Positions 21,253 through 33,242 of a stretch of DNA of 64,000 nt are shown here, one piece after another. Under the pieces are notes generated by a model. It was not told the DNA's origin, made no database searches, and saw only the letters and a program-made list of their open reading frames with translations. This stretch comes from Lobosporangium transversale (taxonomy: Eukaryota; Mortierellomycota; Mortierellomycetes; Mortierellales; Mortierellaceae). Made by a program: the position numbers and the translations under genes. The stretch lies in NCBI RefSeq assembly GCF_002105155.1, contig NW_019029016.1, positions 362,324 to 426,323 of the forward strand. Reading direction: 5' to 3'. Within the stretch, counting starts at the first letter, position 1, and each line of letters starts with the position of its first letter.

Positions 21253-22160
21253 TTGTTTCTTTTTTATTTATTTATTTTTTAAAATGCGAAGAGAAAAAAG
21301 AAGGTGAAGGGAGAAAGCTAGAAAGGATTGTAGAGAAAGTGGAGGAATATAAAGAGAAGAGAAGAGAAGAGGAAAGTGGGAAAGAATAAAAAGGCTTGAT
21401 GATGATGATGATAATCGAGGTCAATTGACGAATTGAAGGATGCTTAAATAGTAATCGGGTTTGCACTTTTTTTTTTTTTTTTTATTTTTATTGTAGCATA
21501 GCGTTGAAGCACAGATTAAATTTTCCTTTTTCATTTCTCATTTTTAACTTTCTCACTGCACAAGCAGTATTCGTCCTCAGCCCTCAATGCTTCTCAAGTA
21601 GTATTCGCCCTCCTTGGCTCTCACAATGCCCATGCCATGCAGTATAAAATTAGTCTCTTCGCCTTCGACTTTTATGGCTCTCAACAATGTGTACATGTCT
21701 TGCACAATAAGCTCATGCCAAGATGTGTAAGATGCAATTCTAGGTTTAATGTTTACATAAACAAAATTTAATTAATTTTCTCTCTGCGAACAAGTTAATT
21801 CTCTGTCGACAGGATCCTTGCATCTGTTTACGTTACATCGCTGTCACTCGCTACAGCCTTTTTTCCTTCTTTGTTTACTACAGCCTTCTTTTCTCTTGGA
21901 CGAAGAAAACGTGTTCTATCATATTCACTTTAATTTCTTTTCTCTCTTAACACTCTTTTATCCCTCTTCGTGTCATTCTAAAATCCTAAAAGGCAATCGG
22001 CCCGCCTCCCTCTTCTGTTGGTCCAATTAGATGCATGTGTGTTGCACAAGGAGAATGTATACCTTATTTACTGTTATTTATACCATCCTTATATCCTGCT
22101 CGTATACATTCCTCCCTTTCTCTCCACTCGACTGGTGCTCTTTTTTTTATCTTTTATTTT
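21253..22160. other. Spacer with T tract, no gene recognised
   Basis: Contains the presumed promoter of the membrane-protein gene and a T tract near 21469-21484. The plus-strand ORFs here are low-complexity. Confidence 0.35.
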
Positions 22161-22486
22161 TTATTTCTCAGCATTATGTACACCATTGTTATTGTTGCCA
22201 TTATTGACGCCGTCATTTTCATCGATCACTCTCTCTGGCTTGAGGAGAGCCTCGAGAAGCATTTTAGATGTGAATTTCAACTCATGAGCCATGTCCGCAA
22301 TGGCGATTGTACTTTCTGCATCTGCCACTTGGAGTTTTTTTTTTTTTTTTTTTGCTCACATTCTGCAAGTTCTTGTCTTGTAGAGTGCGCCGCCATTGAA
22401 GACTGTGCATTCAAAGCTTTTAAAACAACCTCATGCAAAATGAACATCTCCATTCTCACAATTCCATTGCAACATTGCAGCCTCAT
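22161..22486 (-). CDS. Possible small helical protein interrupted by an A19 tract
   Basis: The minus strand reads EVVLKALNAQSSMAAHSTR, QELAECEQ, then an A19 run, then LQVADAESTIAIADMAHEL, KFTSKMLLEALLKPERV and an Asn-rich tail ending NAEK-stop at 22163. Both halves look like one amphipathic helix, but they lie in frames that meet only if the A run had 20 bases. Either the homopolymer length is wrong or has slipped, or the two halves are not joined. The start is uncertain (first ATG near 22486, or an internal ATG). Function unknown. Confidence 0.3.
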
Positions 22487-22489
22487 TCC

Positions 22490-23403
22490 TCATTCATTGA
22501 GCATTCTTGAATTAGCCATTGCTAAACACACACGCAGAAAAAAGTCTTCAATCGAGCCAACAGTATCAAAGTGCTCTTTGGGTGTGTACTTAAAAGGCCT
22601 GCGCTCCAATTAAGCGCTCGTATAAGCACGGCAGCACCAGAAAGCTTTTTTTTTTTTTTTTTTTTCGTTACTCTCATAATCACATAATGAACAACGAAAT
22701 TGAATGAGTGCTTGTGGATAGAAGAATGATAACATATAAGAAATATTATAGAGTTACCAGGTTCTCCGCCTGTCTGCATCTAATAAGTCTGTCCAGGGCA
22801 CACCACGTGAGGGTGATCTGGTAGCGTGCCCCGTGGCTCAGAAAGCCTAGAGCAGTCTAGTGACCAACTCATCTTTGGGTTCTGCGCCCCGCACTAGCTG
22901 CAGTCTGCGCGTAGCATGTTGGGCAGGGACTAGCGTTACGCGCCCAGGAGTCCTCTATTCCCTATTACCATTGAATGATTACGCTATTAATCTCTCCCTA
23001 TGCTGTAAAAGACATTCATATCACTTATTATCCTGCTTCCTTTTTTTTATTTTCTTGAAGACCTTGATGTGGTCTATGCACTCTTATTTGCCTAGTTCTA
23101 ATGGAGTTTATTTGCTTGCTTGTTTATTTGATTATTTCTATCGGTTGAACTGAGAAATGGTGAGGGCACCTAATGCGATCTTGTGTCTGGGCTCGGTGGC
23201 CCCTCATCTGTATCCGCCTGCAACCCCCTATTTATCGGCCCCACGTAATCCTCATTCACACCGATGTACTTTTTTGACGTGTGCTTGAAAGCTACGGCCT
23301 TAAAGAACTCCACCATGCGAGAAGCACCAACAGTGTAATCTACCGCATCGAGATCAACATTACCATTTCTTTCATAATCCTTATCCCAGTATCGCTTTCA
23401 TTT

Positions 23404-23443
<40 letters not shown>

Positions 23444-23614
23444 ATAGAGGAGAAAAGAAAATATAGTGATCTGCTCTCATATCATGGTACATTATATATG
23501 CCATCGTATAAGATTGCCTCGTAAATTATGCAGAAATATTTATACCTGCCATTGCCTTATATACACTTTATATGCGGCGAGTGCGTGATTCGTGGCTGAT
23601 GGCTTACTAAGAAG
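22490..23614. other. No confident gene; GC-richer block and T10-A30 tract
   Basis: Around 22790-22960 base composition rises and there are short complementary words (GGGCAC and GTGCCC), but I cannot assign an RNA gene. A T10 run followed by about A31 lies at 23401-23441. Confidence 0.35.
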
Positions 23615-24427
23615 TTAATTGAGGACAAATCTGACTGAGTCTCTCCTGGCAACAGCAACTTGCTCCTCATTCATGGATGCCATGGGAAGCGGTGTTGAGC
23701 TGTTGACTGGGTGCATGTGCGGGCGCAGGCGCATAATATCTTTGATCCTCAGCCATGCACGTTTGATGGTAAAGATTGGGTCACCCTTGTTTAGATGCTT
23801 CTTTACAGGTTGCGAGATTAAAGTTTGCGTCGTCAATGACCCACCTATGGCTTCTGTAGAGGGTGTTTCTTGTCTTGTAATTGTCTTTTTGTTGGGGCTG
23901 CCTCCTCGATTTTTTTTCAGTGGTTCATCTGGTGAGATGACGTGAAAGACGGATTTCATGGACTCAATAAATGCATTAGTTTACATAAAGCAATTAATGA
24001 TAGTAGCAACTGGGCGGACGACCCGTGACTCCGCTCACGATCGCATCAATCTAGTGTTTTGTCTCGTGGGGTCCACTTACCTCGTTGGGTACCAACGCTT
24101 GAAGGTACTCAGATTAAGTAAAATTCCTGTAAGCAATAAAAGTACACAGCAAGTCGAAAATAGTCATGTCCATGCATAAAAGAATGGTGTTGCTCGAGCA
24201 TATAGGAACTATGATTGCTTTATTTACAGGTTTGTGAGGAGAGAGTCGATTTCCAGTCATTGCTCCCTCGAGCGCTTAACAGTACTAATGAAGAAACCTC
24301 TTGCAGCCCTCGCTGCTGCCATGTTGAGTTTAAACTTTTCGAGCCGCATTTGAGATGAGGTTTGCGCAAGGTACATCCCATTAATGTTTCCGGCATCACT
24401 TGCAGGACGGCTAAATACACCACGCAT
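23615..24427 (-). CDS. Unresolved multi-exon gene or gene remnant
   Basis: Three coding-like islands lie on the minus strand. 24427-24260 begins MRGVFSRPASDAGNINGMY and is rich in Ala/Arg/Lys. A short exon of about 50 bp near 24070-24119 is bounded by TTACAG and GTAAGT and reads ILLNLSTFKRWYPTR. 23959-23615 is a 114-codon open frame (MKSVFHVISPDEPLKKNRG, ending ARRDSVRFVLN). I could not join all three in phase, so some boundaries are wrong or the gene is broken. No known domain. Confidence 0.3.
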
Positions 24428-24429
24428 CT

Positions 24430-25371
24430 ACGGTAGCGCTACAACCGTAATTGGACTGATTCCAGGGAAATGGTGCGATTGGTACGATGGCAACGTGCAC
24501 TGGCAGAATAGCTATGAATGCCGCCTAGCAATATAACCTGATACTATTGCTGTTAGAGGCAAAGACTTGAGCCTGCAACCAATCGGTTTTTTAAAGACGC
24601 GGATGATAGCCATTTTTAGATCACCGGGAGAGAGATAGAAAATAATAGAGGCAAGCGTTTAATCGTTTGTTTTTCTTGAAGCTGAGAAGAAAGAATGAGG
24701 AAATGGTAAAAGTTGCTAGATGTGCAGGCAACTGGATGATGGGCATAGTGCATCGTGATGATATAGCTTGGTATATGATTTGCTGCTGATTTTTTTACTG
24801 ATTGATTTTATTTATTTTTTTTTCTTTGGCATGTAATTTGATAAACGCTTTCTGCTAGTAGGGAGCGCAGAGAACTGGATCCGATCTGCCCATGAGTTGG
24901 TGAAAGCAGTTTACGGTCCAAGGGACAGAGATTTTTTTTTTCTGCATGGACTATTTAGGATTAAATAGTCCGGAGGAAAGCAAAGGGTGGGGACATATGA
25001 TCCTGGTTCTCGGATAATAAGCATAAATCGTCATGTTTTTCAGCTTGGACAGCTAGAAACAAGGAATATGAATTGAGTGCTTTTAAGCTATTTCGCTACG
25101 CAGAGCCCTTGGGTCATCATGACTTGAACTTGACGCCTTTTTAGCTTACTGGATATACCTAGTGGGCTTTTTGGAGAGTTTAAAAGGTACAATTGTTCCT
25201 TCTACCTGCTCCAACTCTGGGCGCCTCAATGATGGGGAAAGGAATTGAATGATTGCAAAAAATAAATAAAAATGGAAAAATAACAAGTCGAGTAAGGATG
25301 AGATGTTGACTGAATGCGTTCCAATAACGAGCTTGCCCTCCTCCATTGATGAATATATTACAGGCCAAGCG
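24430..25371. other. Gene-free stretch
   Basis: Short ORFs only, with no motif or splice pattern that I trust. Confidence 0.35.
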
Positions 25372-25872
25372 TAACTCGAATTGTTCAAGTGATTTGAGTG
25401 GTTCGAATTGACAAGTGGCGTGAGTGATATAGTTTAGAGCTGTATTGTAAAAAGGTTAATTTGATTTCCTAGCATTGAAAGCTGCTTATACTGTTATCTA
25501 GAAAACTCTATAAGACTCAATCTAGGAATCTCTTTCAACCAAGAATCCAAAATCACTAAATGCTAGACCGTTGTAGGGAGAAGACTATTTCTCTCACCGA
25601 GCATAATGAACTTGGCCCGGGAGAAGCAAGCGTAAGCATGGTCATTATACTAGTACACCCAATAAAAAAAAAAAAAAAAAAAAAAACATCATTAAAATCA
25701 TTACAAACACAAATTTAATATTACCATTTCCTATTATGCCAATGGTTCGAATGATCCGAATTGTTCAAGTGCCGAATGGTTCGCGTATCGAGTGGTTTGA
25801 GTATTGAACGGTTCGAATCGAATTCGATATCAGTGAAATTCGATTCGAATGGTTCGAATAGGAGCACTTCCC
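25372..25872. repeat. TTCGAA-rich repeat, relative of the 10.2 kb and 60 kb MITEs
   Basis: Clusters of GGTTCGAAT and GTTCAAGTG variants at 25372-25425 and 25741-25872, ending in TTCGAATAGGAGCAC as in the other copies. The left boundary is not clear; an A tract lies at 25663-25685. Confidence 0.45.
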
Positions 25873-26151
25873 TTCCAAGCAGGCTTTGCACCCTATTAGG
25901 CTCGCCGAAGCCCGCGCTCCATCCGCTGGTGCCACAGACTTGTCTTCATCCTCTTTTATATGGCCGCTAATATGTATTCAATAAATGGCTCCACTTTAGA
26001 TAAGATGCTCACTGACGAGGAAGTAATATACTGCTGCTGAAACTAAGCTCTAGCTGTTTGAACATAGGTTGTATACACACCCTGCGTTACTGGATATGTC
26101 GCTCAGGCAAAGATAAGATCAGGCGTAGTAAGTGTTTTATTGGTGATGCTA
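25873..26151. other. Spacer, nothing recognised
   Basis: No gene or repeat that I can support. Confidence 0.3.
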
Positions 26152-28720
26152 CAGCGTTTTTAATTGTTTTATCCATTTTAAAATAAACTTTATCCGATTT
26201 TATTTTGAATTGTTCCAATCACTAAAAAAAATTATCCAAAGTTAAGTTAAAAAGTTAACCGAAAAGGGCGGAGAAATTTATCCGAATGTTTACAAATTTT
26301 GTCCAACCATGCAGTTCATTTTATCCAGATGGTCATGCGGAAATAGCCATGGGACCTTGTGATATTATCGGCGCGTCCTGGAAATTATCAACTGCGTTGG
26401 ATTTTTTTCTTCGAATTCAAAAAAAAAAAAAAAAAAAAGGTCGCCCATTTTTTTTTTTTTTTTGATGTAAGACGCGTCGCGAAGATCATGGCGCGTTGGC
26501 GCGTTGACACATTGGTACCACGCTAACATGCAATGATGAGTCCATGTATAAAAGGAATTGAGGTTTAAAGAAAAATAAAAAGACAAAAGTTACCACCGCT
26601 TGTATCCTTCAACTGATATCGCTTCAACACTCTTAATCACCTAATTCAAATTCACTATGGCACTTACCAAGAATCAACCTGAAATTATCAACTTGGTTGA
26701 CACCGATGACGACGAGCTCTATAAAGACCTCGAGGCTCAGAAAGCCGCCTTGAAGTGGGATGACAGTTCTAATGTATGTGGTCTTGGTGGTTCTTTTGTA
26801 ACTTGTTCCATCTTCTTGGCTATAAACATTGGTTCCTCTATTTTGCAATATCCATAGGCTATTGAGATCAAAGCCGAGGGGGGAGGCTGTGACAGCGCCA
26901 TCCCTCAGCCCCGCGCACAAGACTCTGGGAATAAAAGTGACTCTTCCAAACCTCATCTCCAAAATCTATATCGTCATGGTATTTCGTTCGTCCATGTAGC
27001 CTCCTCGTCGCGGTCTCGCCCTCGTCGGATGATTGTAGAGGAAGAGAGCGATGAAGAGGCAGACCCGTACAACCCTTGGACGCCCCCCATGTATACTGGC
27101 CACGAGCTTGATTTCGATGCACCTGCCCTGGGTGCGCCTGCTGCTGAAACCTCTGTCATTGACTCGCCTATCATTAGTGAGCCTGTTGGCAGAAACAATA
27201 ACAAAGAAAAAGGGCCAAAAATGACCTGCATATATTCGCAGCTCCAATTCGATGAGGATGAGCTAGAAAGAGAGCGCAATCCGGCACCTGAGGCTTTTTT
27301 TGATCAAGACGAAAATGAGTATGAGGAGCCAAGCCTGAGAGATATGTGTCGTAAAAGGAAACGCAATTCCCCTACCACATATTCTAAGATTACAGAAGAG
27401 GCTTCTCAAAGGCTGATTGAGTACTGGACAGTACACATGTGTACAGTAGCTGAAGCGGCTAGGGCCGTTCACATGCATCCAAGGACCGCCTGGAGGTAAT
27501 AATTAAGTTTAAAGACTACTTGTGCTAAATGATATCTCGGGATATTGTTACCAATTATGTTTACCTGGGAGTTTGTTATAGACAGGGAAACAGGCAAGCT
27601 CCCTTCCAAGAAGCGTCGAGTGGCTCCGAAATTGGCAGCGAGACACTGCCAGTACTTAGAGGATTTCTTAGACGAAAAACCTCTTTCGACGCTCATGGAA
27701 GTACACAAGGCTCTCCACGACGAATTCCCTGACGTCCAAGTGTCTCTTGCCACGGTTTTCAATTATGTCACAAATATGTGTGAGTACACACTCAAGCGGA
27801 TCAGAAAGGTCTCTGACAAGCGAAATGATCCCGCTGTACTTACAGCGAGAGAGAGATTTGCTGAAGAGATGCAAAACCCCACAAACCACGAGAAGTTTGA
27901 GAAAAAGACCATTTTCATTGGCGAAGCGGGGTTTAACCTGCATCTGATCCGAGATTATGGATGGTCCCGTAAAGGAAAGCCCGTCAACGTTGTGCGTCCT
28001 ACCGTACGTGGTAGAAATGTTAGCGTTGTAGGTGCAATTTCATCGACTGGGATCATCTGTATGTCAGTGACTACAGTAGACCTTGATGCGAATGAAGAGC
28101 CGGTGGCGGAGGATGATCAAGATGAGGTCCCGAACAACAACGGCCGTGGTCGTGGCCGGGGGGGCGTGGCCGTGGTCGTGGTCGTGGTAGAAATGCAGCA
28201 CGTCCTCCGCAGGTATCCGAGGATGGTATAGTTGGTTGCTCAACAACCGGGGCCTATTTTAGGGACTTCATTTATGAGGTTCTTGAGATATTGGAGGCTA
28301 AAGAGATGCATGGATATACTTTTCTAATGGATAATGCGCGTATTCACAAGTCTCCACTGGTTAGAGAACTCATAGAAGAAGCAGGCCATTTTTGTGAATA
28401 TCTTCCTCCTTACTCACCATTCCTGAATCCAATCGAGGAATGCTGGTCGAAGGTCAAGAACAGTTTCAAGAGAAGCCGCCTTGAGGCGAACGAAACCATG
28501 CGCACTAGGTTCCAAGACGCATTCAGGTCGATATCCCGAAAGGATTGTCAAGGTTGGATTCATCATGCAACTACCTTTTTTCCAAGGTGTCTCAACAGAG
28601 AGATCAATCTATAGACCTATAAATAGTACAGTTATGGTGAAAAAAAAGAAACGATAATGGATAGGATAATATGCATGTCAATGTTGTTAATAAAGCCACG
28701 ACGTTTGGATAATTGTGATA
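26152..28720 (+). mobile_element. Tc1/mariner-like element, family with CAGCGTTTTTAATTG ends
   Basis: The left end is a TA followed by CAGCGTTTTTAATTGTTTT. The same terminal sequence appears, inverted, at 17430-17443 and 33690-33703 and again at 57298-57325. The right terminal region of this copy begins near 28690 (GATAATTGTGATAATCAATT) but diverges before the expected end, so the right edge is approximate. It contains a spliced transposase gene with a TATA box (GTATAAAAGG, about 26544-26553). Confidence 0.55.
26657..28614 (+). pseudogene. Spliced Tc1-like transposase with acidic N-terminus; first catalytic Asp replaced
   Basis: Exons 26657-26773, 26858-27495 and 27586-28614 join in frame (phases 0 and 2; donors GTATGT and GTAATA). 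An acidic N-terminus (IVEEESDEEADP, ELERERNPAPEAFFDQDENE) leads to a helix-turn-helix (EEASQRLIEYW, VAEAARAVHMHPRTAWR) and a DDE_3-type core: FIGEAGFNLHLIRDYGW, YTFLMDNARIH and NPIEECWSK. The position that is Asp in relatives (IIDETGF at 16.5 kb) is Gly here (FIGEAGF), so one of the three metal ligands is missing. A Gly-Arg repeat (GRGRGRGG, near 28140-28190) sits between ligands one and two; a one-base loss in the G7 run at 28158-28164 breaks the frame. Apart from these two lesions it reads through. Confidence 0.7.
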
Positions 28721-28930
28721 ATCAATTCGGTTATCACGTTTGGAATAATCTATATACTAAAGTCGTAAGGTTTTGTGACTGTGTGCTAAGTAACTTTTTG
28801 GTCACGAGACACTACACACAAAAAAACCGGCCTCACAGTTAATAAACCACGTTTATACATATTTCGATGTGTGTGTTCATATTCGTCTCTGCAAGTCTGT
28901 GCGTTCCAATAAACATTAGGTTACAGGAAT

Positions 28931-29218
28931 GTATAAAAGGCAAAAAAAAGGTCTTCTACCTCAAACCGTCCATATCACACTTGCTTTCTTCTACACTTAA
29001 CCCTCACTTTTATTATATTGTGCATTGCACATAAAAGCAACACCATGAAAGAAGCTCGCAATTCTCATTGGCCCACTCCAAAGATTCATTCGACAAGGAG
29101 TCAAACTCTGAGGGCAAAACAAAATTCTTCTTTCTTCTCCCTATGCCCCATCTCCTGCGAGAGGAAGCAAAAGAAAGCAGGAGAGCGAAGCGACCTCATT
29201 CACTATGAAGGAAATTAA
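28931..29218 (+). other. Promoter (TATA at about 28931) and short ORF, gene model unresolved
   Basis: GTATAAAAGG near 28930-28939 is a strong TATA box. The first ATG with good context (CAACACCATG) is at 29045 and opens 57 codons (MKEARNSHWPTPK..., ending LIHYEGN). It may be a first exon spliced towards 29333, or the 5-prime part of Helitron-3. I could not fix a splice. Confidence 0.35.
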
Positions 29219-29332
29219 GAGAGAAAAAGTGAATCCGCCACCTCGCCTCAAGCTCTTCCTTCTCATGCTCAACGTATAACCAGGAACAACATAGGAAAGA
29301 AGGCTACCATCACTTCTCTTTCGGCTTCCTTC

Positions 29333-29677
29333 ATGGATCCTTTGCCCTCCGCGAACGCTTTTCCTTCCACATCATCCCTTATGTGCTTGAACACAGAAGC
29401 TGCCGAGTCGTTAGACTGCTCCCTTTGTCAAAAAAAGCCATCGGGCTCCAACGCCCGGTGTATGACTTGGAAACTAACCCAAGCAGCCAATCGAGAGCCT
29501 TATGTGCACCTACAAGATCCATATGAGCAGGAGTGGGTGAAGCTTGGTGATTTGGATCCAGAAGAAGTTGAGCAGGCGTTTTCATTATTGGAGAAATGGG
29601 AAAACTTTAGTGACTTGAACGTCGATGATGTCGAGAGGGCATTCGCGCCCATTGAGAAAGGTGTCTCAAGGAATTAA
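29333..29677 (+). CDS. Unknown acidic protein, possibly Helitron-3 N-terminal exon
   Basis: 114 codons. An N-terminal part has cysteines (SLDCSLCQKKPSGSNARC), followed by two similar acidic units: DLDPEEVEQAFSLLEKWE and DLNVDDVERAFAPIEKG, about 22 residues apart, an internal duplication that looks helical. No known domain. It lies on the same strand and upstream of the Helitron-3 zinc knuckle, where Helitrons 1 and 2 keep their acidic, cysteine-bearing first exon, so membership of Helitron-3 is plausible. A host gene is the alternative. Confidence 0.4.
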   Translation: MDPLPSANAFPSTSSLMCLNTEAAESLDCSLCQKKPSGSNARCMTWKLTQAANREPYVHLQDPYEQEWVKLGDLDPEEVEQAFSLLEKWENFSDLNVDDVERAFAPIEKGVSRN

Positions 29678-30330
29678 GTTTGCATTTTGTGAGAATTTTT
29701 TAATAAACAACTCCGATCTACCCATGTTTCAGGCGCAGTTTTTGAAGATATACACGGCCTTACCAAATATGGAATCGGTACAGAACCCTGAAATTTTAAT
29801 TCACAAACGTCCTTTATTTTCAAAGCTTCCCTAGGTAGCAACGAAGGAATGTTTCCTTTATCCCTCACTGATATGAAGGGCTCAAAATGATATTATAAAT
29901 TAACACGATGTTGATCAATAAGGACAACGCATCTTCATACAAAAAGGCATTGAAATATCATGTCATCTCATACAACCATGCGTGCCTGCAGAAGCTGTGG
30001 GAGTACTGAACACTTCAGAGCCTCGAACGCGGCTTGCCCAAACTATCGATAAAATACCCAAGCTAGCACTATGCGCTGAAACCAAATCAGGATAGTGTGT
30101 TCCTGAAGAGAAAGAAAACCTGTCTAATGAAAATGCTAATAAGCCTACTATGTCACCTAAAATACATGTATGCCCCATACCAGTCCCAGATCAGCAAAAA
30201 GGCCATGCGCATGTGGGAGCATTTTGCACTCAAGGAGTACACACACCATGCCCTCGCAATCCACTAATTATTCAAACTACTCTGCCTGAAAACATGTAAA
30301 TGAATAAATGGAAGCTGTTCACAAACTGAT

Positions 30331-30551
30331 ATGGATATGAGACTGTCACTGTTGGGTGTTGACTATGCACATTTTTTGATGAAATATTACATCTTGAATA
30401 GGGCTGTCATACCTGAGGGCCAAGCTTTAGAAGCTTTGAATGTCCGCGAAACCATGCAACGCCGGGATCGAGCTTCGCGACAAGAGGCAGAAATTGAGGC
30501 AGACGTTCGGTAAACCTTTTAAGAGATTAAGGCTATTACTGATAAGGTGCA

Positions 30552-30582
<31 letters not shown>

Positions 30583-32506
30583 GCGTCAATTATTGCATAA
30601 ATGCATATTTTAATATCTTTATGCCGATATAGAGCTGGTGCCAGAGTCAATCCAGAGAGCATTGCCCGTGTCACGATAGAAGAATTTCGTGAAGAGATCG
30701 TAGCTGGCGACAGCATCAGTTCTATATCTCACAGGCATTCGATCGGCGAGATGGTCCAGTGCAGACACTGTAAGGCGTTCGTTTGGCTTGAAGAGCGCCT
30801 AAAAGCTTCTACCATCCATTCGCCGGTATTCTCGCTCTGTTGTGGACAAGGAAAAATTAGGCTGCCCGAACTTCGTCCAATTCCCCAGCTAATCGATCTT
30901 ATCAGTGGTAATTCTGAAGAAAGCTGTGACTTTCGGACTCATATAAGGCAATACAATTCTTCACTCTCTTATGTCTCATTGGGTGCCAACTACGATCGTG
31001 AACTTGCCAACGCCAGGGATGGCTTGTACACATTCCGAATCAACGGGGCAGTGGTACACAGGATCGGGTCTCTACTGCCTCCAGATGATCAATCAGCCAA
31101 GTTCGCTCAAATTTACTTCCTCGATCCTGTGGCTACCAAAGGCGAGGATACAAGGCGATTGTTTTTCATTGATGGGTCAGGAGGGACAGGAAAGTCTTTT
31201 CTCTTCAATACAGCAATTGATTACATCCGTGGCACCCTTAAAAAGGAAGTCATCGTGGTAGCTTCCTCAGCAATAGCTGCACTGATTTTGAATTCGGGAA
31301 GCACTGCGCACTCTGTTTTTAAAATACCGATCCCAATCTATTCGAATTCGACTTGCAACCTCAAGCATGGGCAAAGTATCGCAAACAGGATTATAAATAC
31401 AGATGTGATTTTTTGGGATGAAGGTCCTATGCAACACCGCCATGTTTTTGAAGCTGTTGATAGGACTATAAGAGACCTCACAAAGATCAATGAGCCATTT
31501 GGCGGGAAAATTGTTGTGTTTGGAGGAGACTTCCTGTTGTGAAAAATGGGTCAAGAGGGGACATTGTACATGCTTGCTTAAAAAGATCAGCGCTTTAGGA
31601 GCATGTAACAATGCTCAGGCTCACTATGAACATGAGGGTATTACGAGGCTCCTCAGATCCAGAGGCTCAAGCTTTCGTCGACTATTTGCTTCAAGTAGGA
31701 AGCGGTACAGAGGGCACGATACAGATTGGGCTTGAAAACGATTACATCAAGCTGCCTGAGCAGTGTATCTTCAGAACTACAGGCCTTGATTCCGAGGAGA
31801 AGCAGCTCATTGCGAGCATATATCCGCAGTTGGAACTTATCCTAATTTCTCTCTGAGCTACTGGGAAAGTCGTGCCATTTTATCTGCGCTTAATGAGGAT
31901 GTCGACAAACTGAATGCTTTAGCAACAGGAATGTTTCCAGGTGGTGACCCAAGAGTCTACTATGGACAGGATTCTATCCCCGATGCTGAGGACCCAATAG
32001 CAGCTACTTATACTACGGAATTCCTTAATTCCCTAAATCCTCCTGGAATGCCCTCTAACATTCTGAAGCTAAAGGTCGGGCAGCCCGTCGTCCTCTTGAG
32101 GAATATGAGTCCAATGGAGGGTCTCTGTAACGGTACGCGCCTCATTGTGCGTAAACTTGGGAACAAAGTCATCGAAGCTGAAATAATGGCGGGAAAATTT
32201 AAGAGCATACGCCACTACATCCCACGGCTCAATATCAGTGCAACTGATGATGGATCATCTCCCGTCATATTTCAGCGGCGCCAGTTTCCCCTAAGACCTG
32301 CCTTCGCCAAGGCTCAGGGGCAGACTCTTCAGAATGTTGGCGTATACCTTCCACGACCCGTTTTTGGCCATGGTCATGGGCAGCTTTATGTGGCTCTCTC
32401 ACGCTGCTCAGACCCCAAGCAGCTGAAGATTCGCATCAAAAATGATTCAAATAATTTTTGTACATACACGAGGAATATTGTGTACCATGAGGTCTTTGGT
32501 CTCTAA
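30331..32506 (+). pseudogene. Helitron-3 Rep-helicase remnant, Rep core deleted
   Basis: Exon 30331-30509 (YAHFLMKYYILNRAV) splices in phase through an A27-bearing intron to 30633 (CG plus A). The cysteine cluster CRHCKAF...SLCCGQGK is followed directly by the helicase Walker A (FFIDGSGGTGKSFLFN), so the whole HUH/Tyr Rep core is missing. Helicase motifs remain: VIFWDEGP, VVFGGDF, LRLTMNMRV and LYVALSRCSDP. The frame breaks near 31540 (after GGDF, with the RQVL codons lost), near 31600 and near 31855, and NKSQGQ is reduced to KAQGQ. It could not drive transposition. It differs from Helitrons 1 and 2 at many positions, so it is a separate lineage. Confidence 0.75.
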
Positions 32507-32598
32507 ATTTATTCTACCACGTTTTACAAAATGACACAAAAAAAAAATTCACACACCACACACACTCATTCGCTCTCACACACGTACATTCATACATT

Positions 32599-33242
32599 AT
32601 GTCTTCTACCTCCACCATCACCAAGACTTCTCAAGGTCGTCAGACGGTCTCTATAAAAGCACCTCTATTGACCCCAAATACCAGTGAAGTAAGTTTCTAT
32701 TAAACTTTGAGTCTTGGATATCAACAGAGAATCAGAGTTATAATTGACTAACACTAAGGAGAACTTGGTATCGTTCTTTTAGACAATACTTTCGCCCTCA
32801 TCCTCCTCAATCGACCAATTCCCTCCTGCTTCCCAGGTAAAGGCAGCCTCTATCATAGTCATATGGTTGTAGGTGAAGACTAGACAAAATAATAATTTTT
32901 TTTTTTTTTTTTTTTTTCAATCAGTCATGTGATGATGATAGCCTTGATACAATTCCCCAATCTCAAAAGCGTTCGCTTAATTGGGACGACGATGACCAGG
33001 AACAACACGACGATCAAAGCAAGCGACGCCGCCAGACCCCCCCCCCAGGAACCTATCTCCCACGCATTCTTCTTCCTCCCACCAGAGTCCTTTACAGCCA
33101 TCTTCCCGTTGCCAAACCCTCCTAAAGCCATCTTCCCCACGCCAAAAATCCCCACATCCTCCTCGCTCTCGCTCTCGCTCTCCCCTTCACTCTCGACCGC
33201 TCTCTCCTACACGCCCCGCCCATCAATCAGATCGGGAAGACT
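32599..33242 (+). CDS. Small spliced gene inside the 3-prime part of Helitron-3
   Basis: Exon 1 (MSSTSTITKTSQGRQTVS...NTSE) ends at GTAAGT. Exon 2 (TILSPSSSSIDQFPPASQ) is bounded by TTTTAG and GTAAAG. Exon 3 follows a T21 tract and ATCAG (SCDDDSLDTIPQSQKRSLNW, then DDDDQEQHDDQSKRRRQTPP). All junctions are phase 0, which is strong evidence of a real transcript. In the literal frame the protein stops at about residue 115. After the C10 run near 33037-33046, a one-base shift gives a Ser/Pro/Arg-rich tail (PRSRSRSPLHSRPLSPTRP, ending SDRED), which looks more natural, so the C run may have slipped. The acidic patch plus a basic KRRR suggests a nuclear protein. Helitrons 1 and 2 have nothing comparable here, so this may be a captured host gene. 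Confidence 0.5.

Noticed and set aside
22035-22613. 192-codon plus-strand ORF
   Set aside because: Low-complexity hydrophobic and poly-Phe from a T tract; the minus strand gives a more protein-like reading.
22790-22960. Possible structured RNA in a GC-richer block
   Set aside because: Only short complementary words; no tRNA or rRNA signature could be identified.
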